Assembly (NCBI GenBank): GCA_001600355.1 | Contig: BCJU01000009.1 | Location: forward strand, 33,682 to 97,681 | Length of the DNA: 64,000 bases | Reading direction: 5' to 3' | DNA from: Meira nashicola | Taxonomy: Eukaryota; Basidiomycota; Exobasidiomycetes; Exobasidiales; Brachybasidiaceae | Shown: positions 19,868 to 29,434 of the stretch, piece by piece | Layout of the letters: each line of letters opens with the position of its first letter | Position numbering within the stretch: the first letter of the stretch is position 1 | Position numbers and translations under genes: made by a program | Notes under the pieces: model-generated | What the model saw: only the letters and a program-made list of their open reading frames with translations | Databases searched by the model: none | What the model was told of the DNA's origin: nothing

Positions 19868-21397
19868 CTAAAGACGATGATGAATATTATTTGCAGAGAG
19901 TAACGCTTTTGATTTATTTTGAATACGATCAAACCTTTGCCAAAGAGTTTTTGATCGTTTAAGTTCACGCTTACCTTGCTGTTGAAGATGAACTTCATCA
20001 GGACCATCAGCATAACGTAAAGTGCGTAAATGAACCCACATTTGTGCTAATGGAAAATCTTGAGAAACACCTGCANCACCATGAATTTGCATGGATTGAT
20101 CAACAACTTCTAATGCAGCATTTATAACTGCTACTTTTGCATAAGCAACTTGACTTTGTGCTTCTTTTGCACCGTATAAGTCAATCATCCTTGCTGCTGA
20201 TAAAACCAAAAGTCTAGCTTGTTCGATCTTAATTCTACATTTTGCTAATTCAGCAATCACCGTTCCATTTTCTCCTAACAATTTTCCAAANGGTTTTCGT
20301 TCTGGATTCGTTGCTCTTCGGATCATATATTCTAGAGCACGTTCTGCTGATCCAATGCTTCGCATACAATGATGAATCCTACCTGGACCTAAACGACCTT
20401 GAATGATTTCAAAACCTCTGCCCCATCCTAAAATCAAATTCTTTAAAGGAACGCGAACGTTTGTATANGTNACTTCNCATCTACCTTCAGGAGCTCCATC
20501 NTATCCGAANATAAGCATATGTCGAACCACTTTTACACCTGGTGCATTGGCAGGAACAATGACGATACTATGTTGTGAATAGGGAGATTGATTTTGATCA
20601 TCATTTGTCCCGGATCTACCTAAAACCAAGTNNAACGTACACCTCGGATCACCAGCACCAGATATCCACCATTTATGTCCATTTATAACAATTTCATCAC
20701 CTTCTTGTTTAATTGAAGTCATTATATTNGTAGCATCCGAAGAAGAATTGAACCTTTCAGTCATTGAAAATGCACTTCGTTCTTCACCGTTCAATAAAGG
20801 TTTCAAAAACATTTTTTGCTGTTCCTCATTTCCATATTTTGCCAAAACCTCTAGAAGGAGTGAAAATNTAAGGATTTTNAGTACGGNAAAGGGATTTTGA
20901 TTATNNATNAAACGGTCTACTAACCTATGTTTCCACTATCAGGAGCCGAACAATTCATTGCTTCACTTGCAAAACGATATCCTCTACCTAGTATTTCCGC
21001 CATCATTGCATATTCTAAATTTGTTAATGGGACACCATGTTTTGGATAGTGATTTTTACTTAAAAATAGGTTCCATAAACCTTGTTGTTTAGCTTTAACT
21101 TTCAATTCTTCAATGATTGCTGGTACTGTTTTCCATCTTTTTAAAGGATCGCTGCTTATTTGAACATCATGTAATTCTTCTGCGGGAATACATTCATCCT
21201 GTTGGGCAAGGAGATAAAGCATCAGCTCTTATTTAAAATATTTATCTATCTTTTTTTCAACTCACCATAACAAAATTTATAACTTTCAACAACATTTCTT
21301 TCGCATAAGCAGAAAAATGGCATTCTATCAAAGACCATGCTGCCGGTGAAATAAAGTCGTCCATTTTACTCGATCGCAAAACCTCTACTGTTGTCAT
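19868..21397 (-). CDS. ACAD10/11-like acyl-CoA dehydrogenase, three exons
   Basis: Exons are 21397-21266, 21198-20925 and 20850-19868 (introns of 67 and 74 bases), giving 462 residues. The joins restore [19 protein letters not shown] across intron 2. The segments [53 protein letters not shown] and [11 protein letters not shown] are diagnostic of the dehydrogenase half of ACAD10/ACAD11 rather than ordinary fatty-acid dehydrogenases; DGPDE replaces the usual catalytic YEGT. In animals this half acts with an APH-type kinase half to convert 4-hydroxyacyl-CoAs. A separate APH kinase gene lies about 10 kb downstream at 31352. No mitochondrial presequence is obvious. The C-terminus HRL weakly resembles a peroxisomal PTS1. 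Confidence 0.9.
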
Positions 21398-21733
21398 GTC
21401 TGCTATTATGAGTAGGGCAAATCTAGGACTTAAGGGTAAAATGCTTGAATTCCTTTTATATATGTTTTTCTTGAAATGATAAAAATAATTCTAGAAGAAG
21501 CCGGAATCATCTGGAATATATGACACAGGGATTGGATGCACAAATAAAACCGGCTTAAATGTCTTCCTGCATAAGACCGGCTAATAGCATGCGCATGTTT
21601 AGAATAATGAAATATCCGGTCTTGCTTATTATATGTATATATAGCGAGAAAGCATACATGTGTAAGAAGAAGAGGGAAGGACTAAATAATGAAGCAATTG
21701 AACAATTCTCATTGCTTATTAATACGCTACAAA
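21398..21733. promoter_or_regulatory. ACAD promoter with four CCGG elements
   Basis: Upstream of the ACAD start and 3' of the aldehyde dehydrogenase. CCGG cores occur at 21501-21504, 21550-21553, 21577?-21580 (in aagaCCGGctaa) and 21616-21619, within about 120 bases and 100-220 bases from the ATG. Flanks are aagCCGGaat, aaaaCCGGcttaa, agaCCGGctaa and atatCCGGtct. The same motif recurs in the other promoters of this block. Confidence 0.6.
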
Positions 21734-23249
21734 TCAATTTTCTGTATTCGTTAAATATATACTTCGTACTTGACACCACCCTTTTAAGCCTCCTTCACCA
21801 TGCTCGTAGCCAATACCTGATGAAGTATAGAGGTTTCAGTATAAAAATATCACATTAAATTTCCTCTTCAAAATCAGACTCACCACTCGATTTAAAACCC
21901 CCAAAAGGTACAGAAGGGTGTTGTTGAATCGGAACGTTGGTCCAAACAATACCCGCTTCAACATTTCTTGCTAAACGTTCAACCCTTTTCAAATCCTTAC
22001 CAAAAATAGTTGCACCTAATCCCCACTCTGAATCATTGACTCTTTTCAAAACTTCTTCGTCCGTTTTCCATTTTAATAATGGAACTATTGGACCAAAAGG
22101 TTCTTCTTGTACTAATTTACTCTTTTCATCAGGTTGATCGACAAGAGTTAANGGAACGAAATAACCAATTGATTTNTCATCAATTTCTCCACCCGTTAAG
22201 AATTTATGACCTTGTTTTTTTGAATCNTGAAAAAATTCTGCTACTTTTTCGAATTGCATCTTATTNTTAATAGGCCCATAAACGGAATCTTTTTCATCTC
22301 CCGGGCCAACTTTGGAACCTTTAACAACNTTTATTAATTNTTCTGATACTTTGTCATAAATATCTTCATGAACGTAAATTCGTTTCGCTGCATGGCAAAC
22401 TTGACCGGAATTGATCATTGCTGTTAACAAAATTGTTGGAGCTGTAGCTTCGATATCGATATCGGGTAAAACGATGCAAGCATCATTTCCACCTAATTCC
22501 AGTGTAAACCTTTTCAATGTTGCAGAACAACTTCTTGCTACTGACTTTCCTGTAGCAGTACTTCCTGTAAAGGATATTTTACGAATTTTAGGATGTTCAG
22601 TAATCCAAGGACCGAGGTTATCGTCACCTAAGATTAGTTGTACAACTCCAGCTGGTAAATGCTTATTGAATAATTCGACAATCCTAACAGCGCATAAAGG
22701 CGTAAAAGGTGAAGGTTTAATAATAATTGTGTTTCCGGTTAAAATAGCTGGAATGATTTTCCAAACCATTAAGATAATCGGAAAATTCCATGGAACGATT
22801 CCAGCACAGACTCCGAGGGGAAGATATTGCTCGATAACTTTGAAATCTTCTGTTTGAAGACAAACTTTTTCTTTAATTTCCATTTCCGGCATCTTTTCGA
22901 ACCATTCCATCGTTGCACCAATTTCGAATAAAGCCCATTGTTTTGGTTTACCTTGTTCTTTAACCAAAAGTTCAGCAATTTCTTCAGCGTTTTGGTTGAA
23001 TTCTTTTCCTACATCTTGAACTAATTTTGCTCTTTCCAACCAAGAAGTATTTCTCCATTGCTGAAATGCTTTTTCCCCATAATCAACTGCTTCGTCAAGT
23101 AATTCTTTCGAGGCAACAGGAATTTTAGCAAAAGATTTTTCTGTAGCTGGATTGATGACATCTATTGTCTTAACATCATCGAGTGTAGGGTACAGTTTTC
23201 CATTGATTATGTGAGAAAAAGGCCGTTCATTTAAGATTTGTATAGTCAT
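21734..23249 (-). CDS. Aldehyde dehydrogenase, two exons
   Basis: Exon 1 is 23249-21884 and exon 2 is 21816-21734. A 67-base GTGAGT...AG intron (21817-21883) separates them, phase 1, giving 482 residues. Without the intron the protein would end abruptly after GGFKSSG; splicing gives GGFKSSGIGYEHGEGGLKGW, the normal family ending. The longest open frame begins at a TTG; the first ATG is at 23249 (MTIQILNE). The catalytic Glu is 251 in FTLELGGND and the catalytic Cys is 285 in SGQVCHAAKR. PWNFPIILMVWKIIPAI and FTGSTATGKSV are the NAD(P)-binding segments. It oxidises aldehydes to acids. Its place among ACAD, P450 and ADH genes suggests a catabolic role. Confidence 0.93.
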
Positions 23250-23634
23250 TTCGGTTGATGGTGATGTGCTTATCAAAAAGAGTTTTGTTGTCTAAGTTGA
23301 AAGGTATATTGACTTCTATATATATTTATATTGTCTATATGAATGAATAAACATTCCTTGCTTTCTTTTTCCCCGCACTTTTACCCCCAGCCCGGCTGCG
23401 AACCGGATATTCATAAAGAAGATTATCTTTTTTTGCCGGTCCTCTTAGCCGGTTTTCGCTAATCCGATGTGGCGCAGCGCAGCCCAAAGCAGCACCTTGC
23501 ATACAACGTAGAGACACTACACTTAGTATTTCTTGTGGAGAAGCTATTGTTGAAATTCCAGCATTTATAAAACGAAAAAGAAAATATATATACGTGTATA
23601 AGTTCGGCCAGTTCTTTTTCAAATCTACTCAATC
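23250..23634. promoter_or_regulatory. Divergent promoter of the ALDH and short Zn2Cys6 genes with CCGG cluster
   Basis: CCGG cores are at 23392-23395, 23403-23406, 23436-23439 and 23449-23452, a cluster of four within 61 bases. Flanks include gaaCCGGata and tagCCGGttttc. A GC-rich element ggcgcagcgcag follows at 23471-23482 and recurs in other promoters of the window. A poly-A/T and TATA-like tract precedes each start. Confidence 0.6.
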
Positions 23635-24162
23635 ATGAATCAATCGAACCTGGAAAGAATAGCAGGAATGCAAAACGATAGAGTGACTATAGATCCAAGA
23701 GCATTAAAGATCACCACAAAGAAAGCACGTCAAGCTTGTACAACTTGTCAACAATTAAAGATGCGTTGTAATAAAATGAACGAGCAAAGTCCTTGTCTCA
23801 GATGCCTTAAATTAGGTAAAGAATGTCAACTTAAACAACGATCTGTTCGTCAATCATGGGTTAAAAAGCAAGAATCACAAATTACTCAATTACAGAAACG
23901 TTTAAAGGAAGTAGAAGGACTTGTAGGAAACAAAGAAGGTCAAAATGATTTAAAAGTATATGCGGATGACACTATACTCTTTACTGAACGAGATTNNTGT
24001 TTTAGACANAATGATGTTCTTCCNTCCGTTTATCCTAACGTGCTTTATTCAAAGAATGATGACGATAGGGCGAATTATATGCTAGAGAGTATAAATATAT
24101 TCGCTAGTATTCCAATGACTATAGAAAGACTATTACATCCACAATCTTGGCTACCATCATAA
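23635..24162 (+). CDS. Short Zn2Cys6 zinc-cluster protein without middle-homology domain
   Basis: The 175-residue protein has a complete zinc cluster, ACTTCQQLKMRCNKMNEQSP then CLRCLKLGKEC, with spacing C-x2-C-x6-C-x9-C-x2-C-x6-C at about residues 35-65. A linker and a coiled-coil dimerisation helix follow (about 74-100, KKQESQITQLQKRLKEVEGL). The remaining 75 residues have no recognised domain and include several undefined bases. Typical regulators of this family run 500-900 residues, so this is either a truncated regulator, a dedicated small DNA-binding protein, or the first exon of a gene whose rest was lost at the convergent P450. It lies in the middle of the CCGG-rich block and is a candidate regulator or competitor at those sites. 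Confidence 0.75.
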   Translation: MNQSNLERIAGMQNDRVTIDPRALKITTKKARQACTTCQQLKMRCNKMNEQSPCLRCLKLGKECQLKQRSVRQSWVKKQESQITQLQKRLKEVEGLVGNKEGQNDLKVYADDTILFTERDXCFRXNDVLXSVYPNVLYSKNDDDRANYMLESINIFASIPMTIERLLHPQSWLPS

Positions 24163-24236
24163 AAAGTACACCATATATTATTAAAGCAAAGCACACTTAT
24201 ATAGAATGAAATATAATAATCATTAATCACAGGCTT

Positions 24237-25934
24237 TTAATTGCTTCTTACACGAAGACGAACAAGCAGATGTTTATGACGTGTCATAGTGAATGTATCG
24301 CGAATACCTTCAACGAATTCTTCAGAATTGAATTCTGGAGCTAAGGAAATATCAAATCGAACGACAAATTGAGCTAAAAAAGCACGAATTTCCATATATG
24401 CAAGTTGCTTTCCAATGCAACCCGAAGGGCCATAACCGAATGGAATAAAAGCAGAAATGTTGAAAGCAGTTTCTTTTTCTTTCTCAATCCAACGTTCTGG
24501 NCGNAATTCNTTTGGAGAAGGACTAAANTTTCTTGGATCACGTTGNATNAACGTTGTAGGAATTGAGACAGCAGTTCCTGGTGGTAANATCACGCTTTTT
24601 CCTCCACGNAATTGTACTATTTCACCTTTACTTGACGAAGCTGGAACTTCTCTTTGAACTCCAGATGCTACGGGAGGATGTAAACGAAGAGTTTCATTGA
24701 TGACAGCATTCAANTAAGGACATTGTTTCGAAAGAGCATCAAAATCTTCGATACTCTCAGCTGCCAAACCTGGAAAAGTATCTTGAATTTCTTTTCGTAA
24801 ACGAAGAAAACATTCAGGTTTTGAAGCCAGGTTGAATAAAGCGAGCGATAAAGTAGATGATGATGTATCACTTCCTGCAACTATAATTAATCCTGCATCA
24901 GCTTGTAACTCTTGCTTTGTGTGTTTCCATCCTGTCTCTTCATCTTCATTTAATAAATAAGTGAAAATATCTGCCCTTTGCGTTGAACTTGATTTTTCCA
25001 ATTGAATCCTTTCATCTACTGCTTTTTGAGTATAATCATCAAACATTTGTAATGGGTTAGGAAGTAAACGAGCAATTTCACTTATATAAGGAATGTTTCC
25101 TAAAATCATAACCGCTGACATAAAACCTTCTAAAAGAGTAATTTCGTTTGAAAATTTCCCTTTGTTCGTCATGTCGAAAGATTTTGAAAAGCCTAACTGA
25201 CCCATTATATCGAAGGAAAAGAACATGCACCATTGATCGATTGCTAATGATTTACCTTCTTTTGCTTTAATCTCCAACTTTTCCATGATAGCGTTGGTAA
25301 ACTTTTTCAAATCATCTTCGTATGTGTTTAACGCTTTTACGCTAAAAGCTTGATCCCAGATTCTACGTCTTGCTTTTCGGCTTGCAGGATCGATTGTAAC
25401 GTGTAAACTTAATACTCTTGGACCTTTACCTCCATGAGCTGCTAAATACCATGGACCTTTGATCATGTTACTCTTTCCGCCTAAAATTGATGAAATAGCA
25501 TTTGGATCATTAATCGATAATTCTCTTGGACCCACACGAACGATATCACCATATTGTTCGTGCAATTTTGTCATTTCTCTTGGCCGAAGACCTTGAGCAT
25601 CCATAGAAATTGAATTCCATTTAGATAATGCTAAGGATGAAGGTCCAGGATATTTTCGTAAGCGATGCAAGAAGATTCTATAGAATCCAATGCTTGATAA
25701 AAGTGTAGTGGTATATGTTGTTGCAATAATTAAAGAGGAATAGATGGCATTCTTCCATGTTTCACCTTGAAAAGAGACCATATAAAGCGGTAATATCAAC
25801 CAAATGAAAGCGTAAATGGAGACAATTAGCCATGGATTGGGATCACGCTGGTTGAAGAAAAAGTGTGAAGCTAAAGCAGCTCCTATGGTAACTTGTATTT
25901 TAGATCCTAAGACCAATGTAACCGAATTCATCAT
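24237..25934 (-). CDS. Cytochrome P450 monooxygenase with extended membrane N-terminus
   Basis: The 565-residue protein starts with about three hydrophobic segments (residues 5-100) before the proline-rich hinge RKYPGP. This is longer than the single anchor of most microsomal P450s, and is known from basidiomycete and tryprostatin B 6-hydroxylase-like P450s. The I-helix is AGSDTSSSTLSLAL, the ExxR motif is in ETLRLHPPVASG, and the heme loop is FIPFGYGPSGCIGKQ with the proximal Cys at about 506. Ns fall near the PERW region. It should be ER-bound and need a P450 reductase. The hydroxylation substrate is unknown; the neighbours suggest an alkyl or fatty-acid-like compound (inference). Confidence 0.9.
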   Translation of the reverse strand: MMNSVTLVLGSKIQVTIGAALASHFFFNQRDPNPWLIVSIYAFIWLILPLYMVSFQGETWKNAIYSSLIIATTYTTTLLSSIGFYRIFLHRLRKYPGPSSLALSKWNSISMDAQGLRPREMTKLHEQYGDIVRVGPRELSINDPNAISSILGGKSNMIKGPWYLAAHGGKGPRVLSLHVTIDPASRKARRRIWDQAFSVKALNTYEDDLKKFTNAIMEKLEIKAKEGKSLAIDQWCMFFSFDIMGQLGFSKSFDMTNKGKFSNEITLLEGFMSAVMILGNIPYISEIARLLPNPLQMFDDYTQKAVDERIQLEKSSSTQRADIFTYLLNEDEETGWKHTKQELQADAGLIIVAGSDTSSSTLSLALFNLASKPECFLRLRKEIQDTFPGLAAESIEDFDALSKQCPXLNAVINETLRLHPPVASGVQREVPASSSKGEIVQXRGGKSVXLPPGTAVSIPTTXXQRDPRXFSPSPXEXXPERWIEKEKETAFNISAFIPFGYGPSGCIGKQLAYMEIRAFLAQFVVRFDISLAPEFNSEEFVEGIRDTFTMTRHKHLLVRLRVRSN

Positions 25935-26552
25935 GATAAGATAGGTGATGAAAGGGAGGAATGCAAAACAAAGGAATCAAAGTTAATTTGAAGCTGCTTA
26001 TATTGTACCTTTTCATTTATAATGTATTTACTATTGCATATCCGTTTCCCCCAATCAGAATATATGCTCGAACCGGCTAAAGGTGCATTCTCCTTCCCCG
26101 CAATCTATTGTCAATAGGACCGGATCTTATTGAAATACTGCTTTTTATCCGGTTCTGCATGAGGTTTGTTGCACTGCACTACCCCACATACGAAGAAACC
26201 GGCGCAGCGCAGCGCAACTATTAAATGATTGGATAGCGAAACGCCAGCACTTTACGCCCAGAATTTAATCTCTGTTGATAGTATGCGCCACACTAGCGTA
26301 TAAACAATGCAAATATTTAGTGGTTGCAGGCACTGAAGAAAAGGCACATTTACGGATAGAAAGACGGAACGGAACCTTTCCGGTAGAATATATCTCTCAT
26401 TATTTTTTGAATTTGTATTTTTTTTGTAGGCATACGGAAAGTTTAAACAGCAGTTTAAGGTTTACAGACGTGGGAAAATAAAGTAATTTAATCATCATGA
26501 CGAGGAATGGGAAAGACAGGCTAGAAAGTTAGGGGAGGGAAGATGCGTTAAA
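25935..26552. promoter_or_regulatory. P450 promoter with five CCGG elements
   Basis: CCGG cores are at 26073-26076 (gaaCCGGctaa), 26120-26123 (gaCCGGatc), 26149-26152 (tatCCGGttc), 26199-26202 (aaaCCGGcgc) and 26380-26383 (ttCCGGtag). The GC-rich element ggcgcagcgcagcgc starts at 26201. An open frame at 26275-26481 starts with a non-ATG codon and has no domain. The far end is the 3' flank of the acetate-transporter-family gene. Confidence 0.6.
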
Positions 26553-27548
26553 TCAGTTATGAAATCGACTCAAACTTTGTACCGTTTTTATACTCACAAC
26601 TGGAATATCTTCCTCTTGGTTCATGATTGCAGTGGCAACATAGAATAAAATTATGCCGACAATGATATAAATTGCTCCAGAGGTGGTCTTGATGACTTCT
26701 TGAGATGGAAATTGCAAAAAATAAACACCATCCAAGATAACTGCAATGCAGATCAAGAATGCTCCGCCAGCCAAAGGGAAAGCTGTCTTTAAAGCTGACA
26801 AGAAGACAATGAAAATCGGAATGAGAGCAACAAAGAAGACTAGACTCAAAGATTTGTAAAGATCTACCACTCCAGCTAACAAAGAAGGAGCAGGTGCAAT
26901 GTACGCAGCTTGAATACCCGCCCATGGTAAAAAGGCAATTGATAAAGATCCAATAATTCCTCCAAATGTTGTACCAAGGGTAGCAGCGAAAGTGTTACCT
27001 GGTATGATAAAAATAAAATAAGTTAAATGGTTAAATGTAAACCTAAATGGCAGTACGACGTACCTTCTGCAAACGCAAACATTGCACCAACAAAGTTTGC
27101 CACGAAACCAAGAGGTAAACCAATAGCAATAAAGATGTTTAATTGCGCCAAGTCTGAATGAATGAAAAGAGTTAAGTCAGATGCCGGAAAGAATTTGCAA
27201 CATAGGCTTCTTTCACCTACCTCGTGCTCCTACTAAAACACAACCAATAATCAAAAGAGTGCCACCGATACCGAGGCAAATAATGGGAAAAGGGCTAGAA
27301 GTGTAAGGGGGAAAATCGTTAGAAGACTATTTCGCACTTATTTGTATGAAAAAAGTATGTACTTACTTTCCAATTCTTCTATGGTAAACTGGTAAACCTT
27401 TTTGTTCACTTTCCACTGGATGACCACCCTGTGTATATACTCGAGTCAAACGATTTCCGGATGGCGTATCAAAGTGTTCGAGCTTGTTAGGATCAGGTTT
27501 GAGGCCAAGTTGCTCGAGCAAAGAAGGTTTACGAAATTCTTTTGACAT
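26553..27548 (-). CDS. GPR1/FUN34/YaaH (SatP/AceTr) acetate transporter-family protein, four exons
   Basis: Exons are 27548-27367, 27294-27221, 27153-27064 and 26998-26553, with introns of 72, 67 and 65 bases, giving 263 residues. The joins restore RRIGNPFPIICLGIGGTLL, a variant of the family's N-P-x-P motif before TM1. They also restore AFAEGNTFAATLGTTFGG, the E-G-N-T-F motif after TM3. Six membrane segments are visible, after a cytosolic N-terminus with GGHPVESEQKG. Family members import acetate or related short monocarboxylates or signal their presence (Ady2/Ato, SatP). The P-F-P-I variant is less conserved than the usual NPAPLGL, so the substrate may differ. It is divergent from a second family member at 28063. 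Confidence 0.88.
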
Positions 27549-28062
27549 AATGATAAGATGATTCTGAAAGTTGTTTTTTTAGAAAAGTTTTGATATTGTA
27601 ATTTTTTTAACGAGGCTGTCGACTTATATACAATTTTCAGTATATTGTTGCACAACCCATTTACAGTACAATAAGTGCAAAACCCGGTTCCGCCTTGGTT
27701 GCAGTTGCAATGTGCTAATTACCCCGCATTCCTCCTTGCATATATTCAGAACAAGTAAGCAATGACCGGCTCTCTATCCGGTTCAAATGATCCGTTTCCC
27801 CACAATCTATCTTATCGTGGCTTTATTCCCTGCATGTCCAGCTGATTGGAGTATTATTATACTTACCAGCCGGCTGAGCTATCGCGCGGTGCGTGTCTTG
27901 CATATTCGAAAAATCTTGATTTTTCGCATAGTAGTCATCTCCGGTTCAGTTCTGTTTATATAAAAGAGTATAGTTATCTCAGATTGAAACTTTTTCATCT
28001 CAATCTTTCTATCTAAAGTATAACCATTTTAAAGCAAGTCTCAGCCATTTTTCACCTTTACG
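27549..28062. promoter_or_regulatory. Shared divergent promoter of the two SatP-family genes with five CCGG elements
   Basis: CCGG cores are at 27684-27687 (acCCGGttcc), 27766-27769 (gaCCGGctc), 27778-27781 (tatCCGGttc), 27870-27873 (agCCGGctg) and 27941-27944 (ctCCGGttca). They sit between the two starts, as expected for a bidirectional control region. A TATA-like tataaaag at 27958-27965 lies about 100 bases upstream of the plus-strand gene. Confidence 0.6.
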
Positions 28063-29255
28063 ATGTCTAGCGATAAATCAGCACATCACTCTCCTGAGTA
28101 TCTGGATGCCCCTCAGCTTGACAAAGGTATGTAAAGTACCATTTTAACGAAACAACAGTCATTATTCGTTTTCGTATTTACACTATTTTTTCTCTCTTAC
28201 AGTGATCACACCAGGTGGTCATATAGCAAATGATGATGTGAGTCACTGCGAGTTTATCTTAATATGTCGTTCGAGGACTGACTTTTTTTTTTTTTTTTTT
28301 TTTTTTTTGAAAAGCTTATCGTGGCAGGTTCTTCTCATCGCAAGATAGCCAATCCACTCCCAAGTGGAATGATGTCTTTTTCTTCAACTTTACTTCTTTT
28401 ATCACTTTACACACTCAAAGTAGCAGACATACAAACTGTCAATGCAATCTTAACAATGTCCCTTATGTTTGGAGGTTTTAGTTTATTCTTAAGTGGTTTA
28501 TGGGAATTTGCAAGTGGAAATACGTTTGGAGCAACAATGTTTATCGCATATTCTGCTTTGTGAGTTCGAGAAAATTGGTCGTCTTAACTAGTATAGTATC
28601 TTATTAATTCCTTCTTTCCATTTCATAATAGTTGGTGGGGATTTAGCATGAGTAAGTTCTGATCTGCACTACATATCTTTACCAAGAAAAAAGAGCTTTA
28701 CTAATTTTCTACTATGTCTTTCCTCTCTTGAAAGTTCATATCCCTTTCTTTGGTATGACAGGAGCATATGATAGCGCACCTGGCATTTATTCTTCAACTG
28801 GTGCAGGTGCCGCTGAGGCTTCGAACGCTATAGGTCTTTTCTATTGGGTATGGTTCGGTATCACTGCTTCTCGTGAGTCTATAAAATATTATCCTAAGCT
28901 TGATTTCAGGTTGCTAAATCGTAGAAATCACCAGTCCTTCTATCATCTTTCCGTAGTAGCGGTGCTTTAGTTCTTTTTCTCTTTGCACTCGATTTGTAAG
29001 TTATGACTTTTCATAAATCAGCATATCGCGATATGTCAGACTAACAAACTTCTTCGCCTATTTCTTTCCCAACCTAGAACTTTTGCCATGCACGGTGCTT
29101 ATCAATACACGCAAAATATTCATATAGAACGTGCTGCTGGTGCATTTGGAACTGCAACTTCATTCATCGGGTATTATATCGGCTCAGCATCATTCTTTAC
29201 GAAGAACACAAGCTTTTTCAGCTTGCCCGTACTTCGCTTACATAAAAAACAATAA
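28063..29255 (+). CDS. GPR1/FUN34/YaaH (SatP/AceTr) acetate transporter-family protein, seven exons
   Basis: Exons are 28063-28126, 28203-28237, 28315-28559, 28632-28651, 28735-28872, 28935-28995 and 29078-29255; all phases agree and the product has 246 residues. Joined segments read VITPGGHIANDDLIVAGSSH, IANPLPSGMMSFSSTLLL (the N-P-x-P motif), EFASGNTFGATMFIAYSAFW (the E-x-x-x-G-N-T-F motif) and LLLSSFRSSGALVLFLFALD, matching the family order through six membrane segments. With six introns it is the most intron-rich gene here, including a 20-base exon and an intron with a 26-T tract. It should move acetate or another short monocarboxylate. It is transcribed divergently from its paralogue. 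Confidence 0.87.
28283..28308 (+). repeat. Poly-T tract (26 T) inside intron 2 of the SatP-family gene
   Basis: An uninterrupted run of 26 T lies just before the acceptor gaaaAG at 28313-28314. It acts as an extreme polypyrimidine tract and is likely length-polymorphic. Confidence 0.9.
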
Positions 29256-29434
29256 AGAACAGGAAACATTAAATTATTATTTGGTTTCCCAATTATCTTT
29301 CTTATTATCTCTTCTTATTCGTTGTACCGCTTCTCTCTACTACTTTAACGTATATATGTCAAAAAATGTTGAACTTCAATTCTGTTTTAAGCCTTCTTAC
29401 AATATACTGCATGCTAATAAAGATAAAACGTATT

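Noticed and set aside
26275..26481. 68-codon plus-strand open frame upstream of the P450 gene
   Set aside because: Non-ATG start, no domain, and it lies inside a promoter region with CCGG elements.
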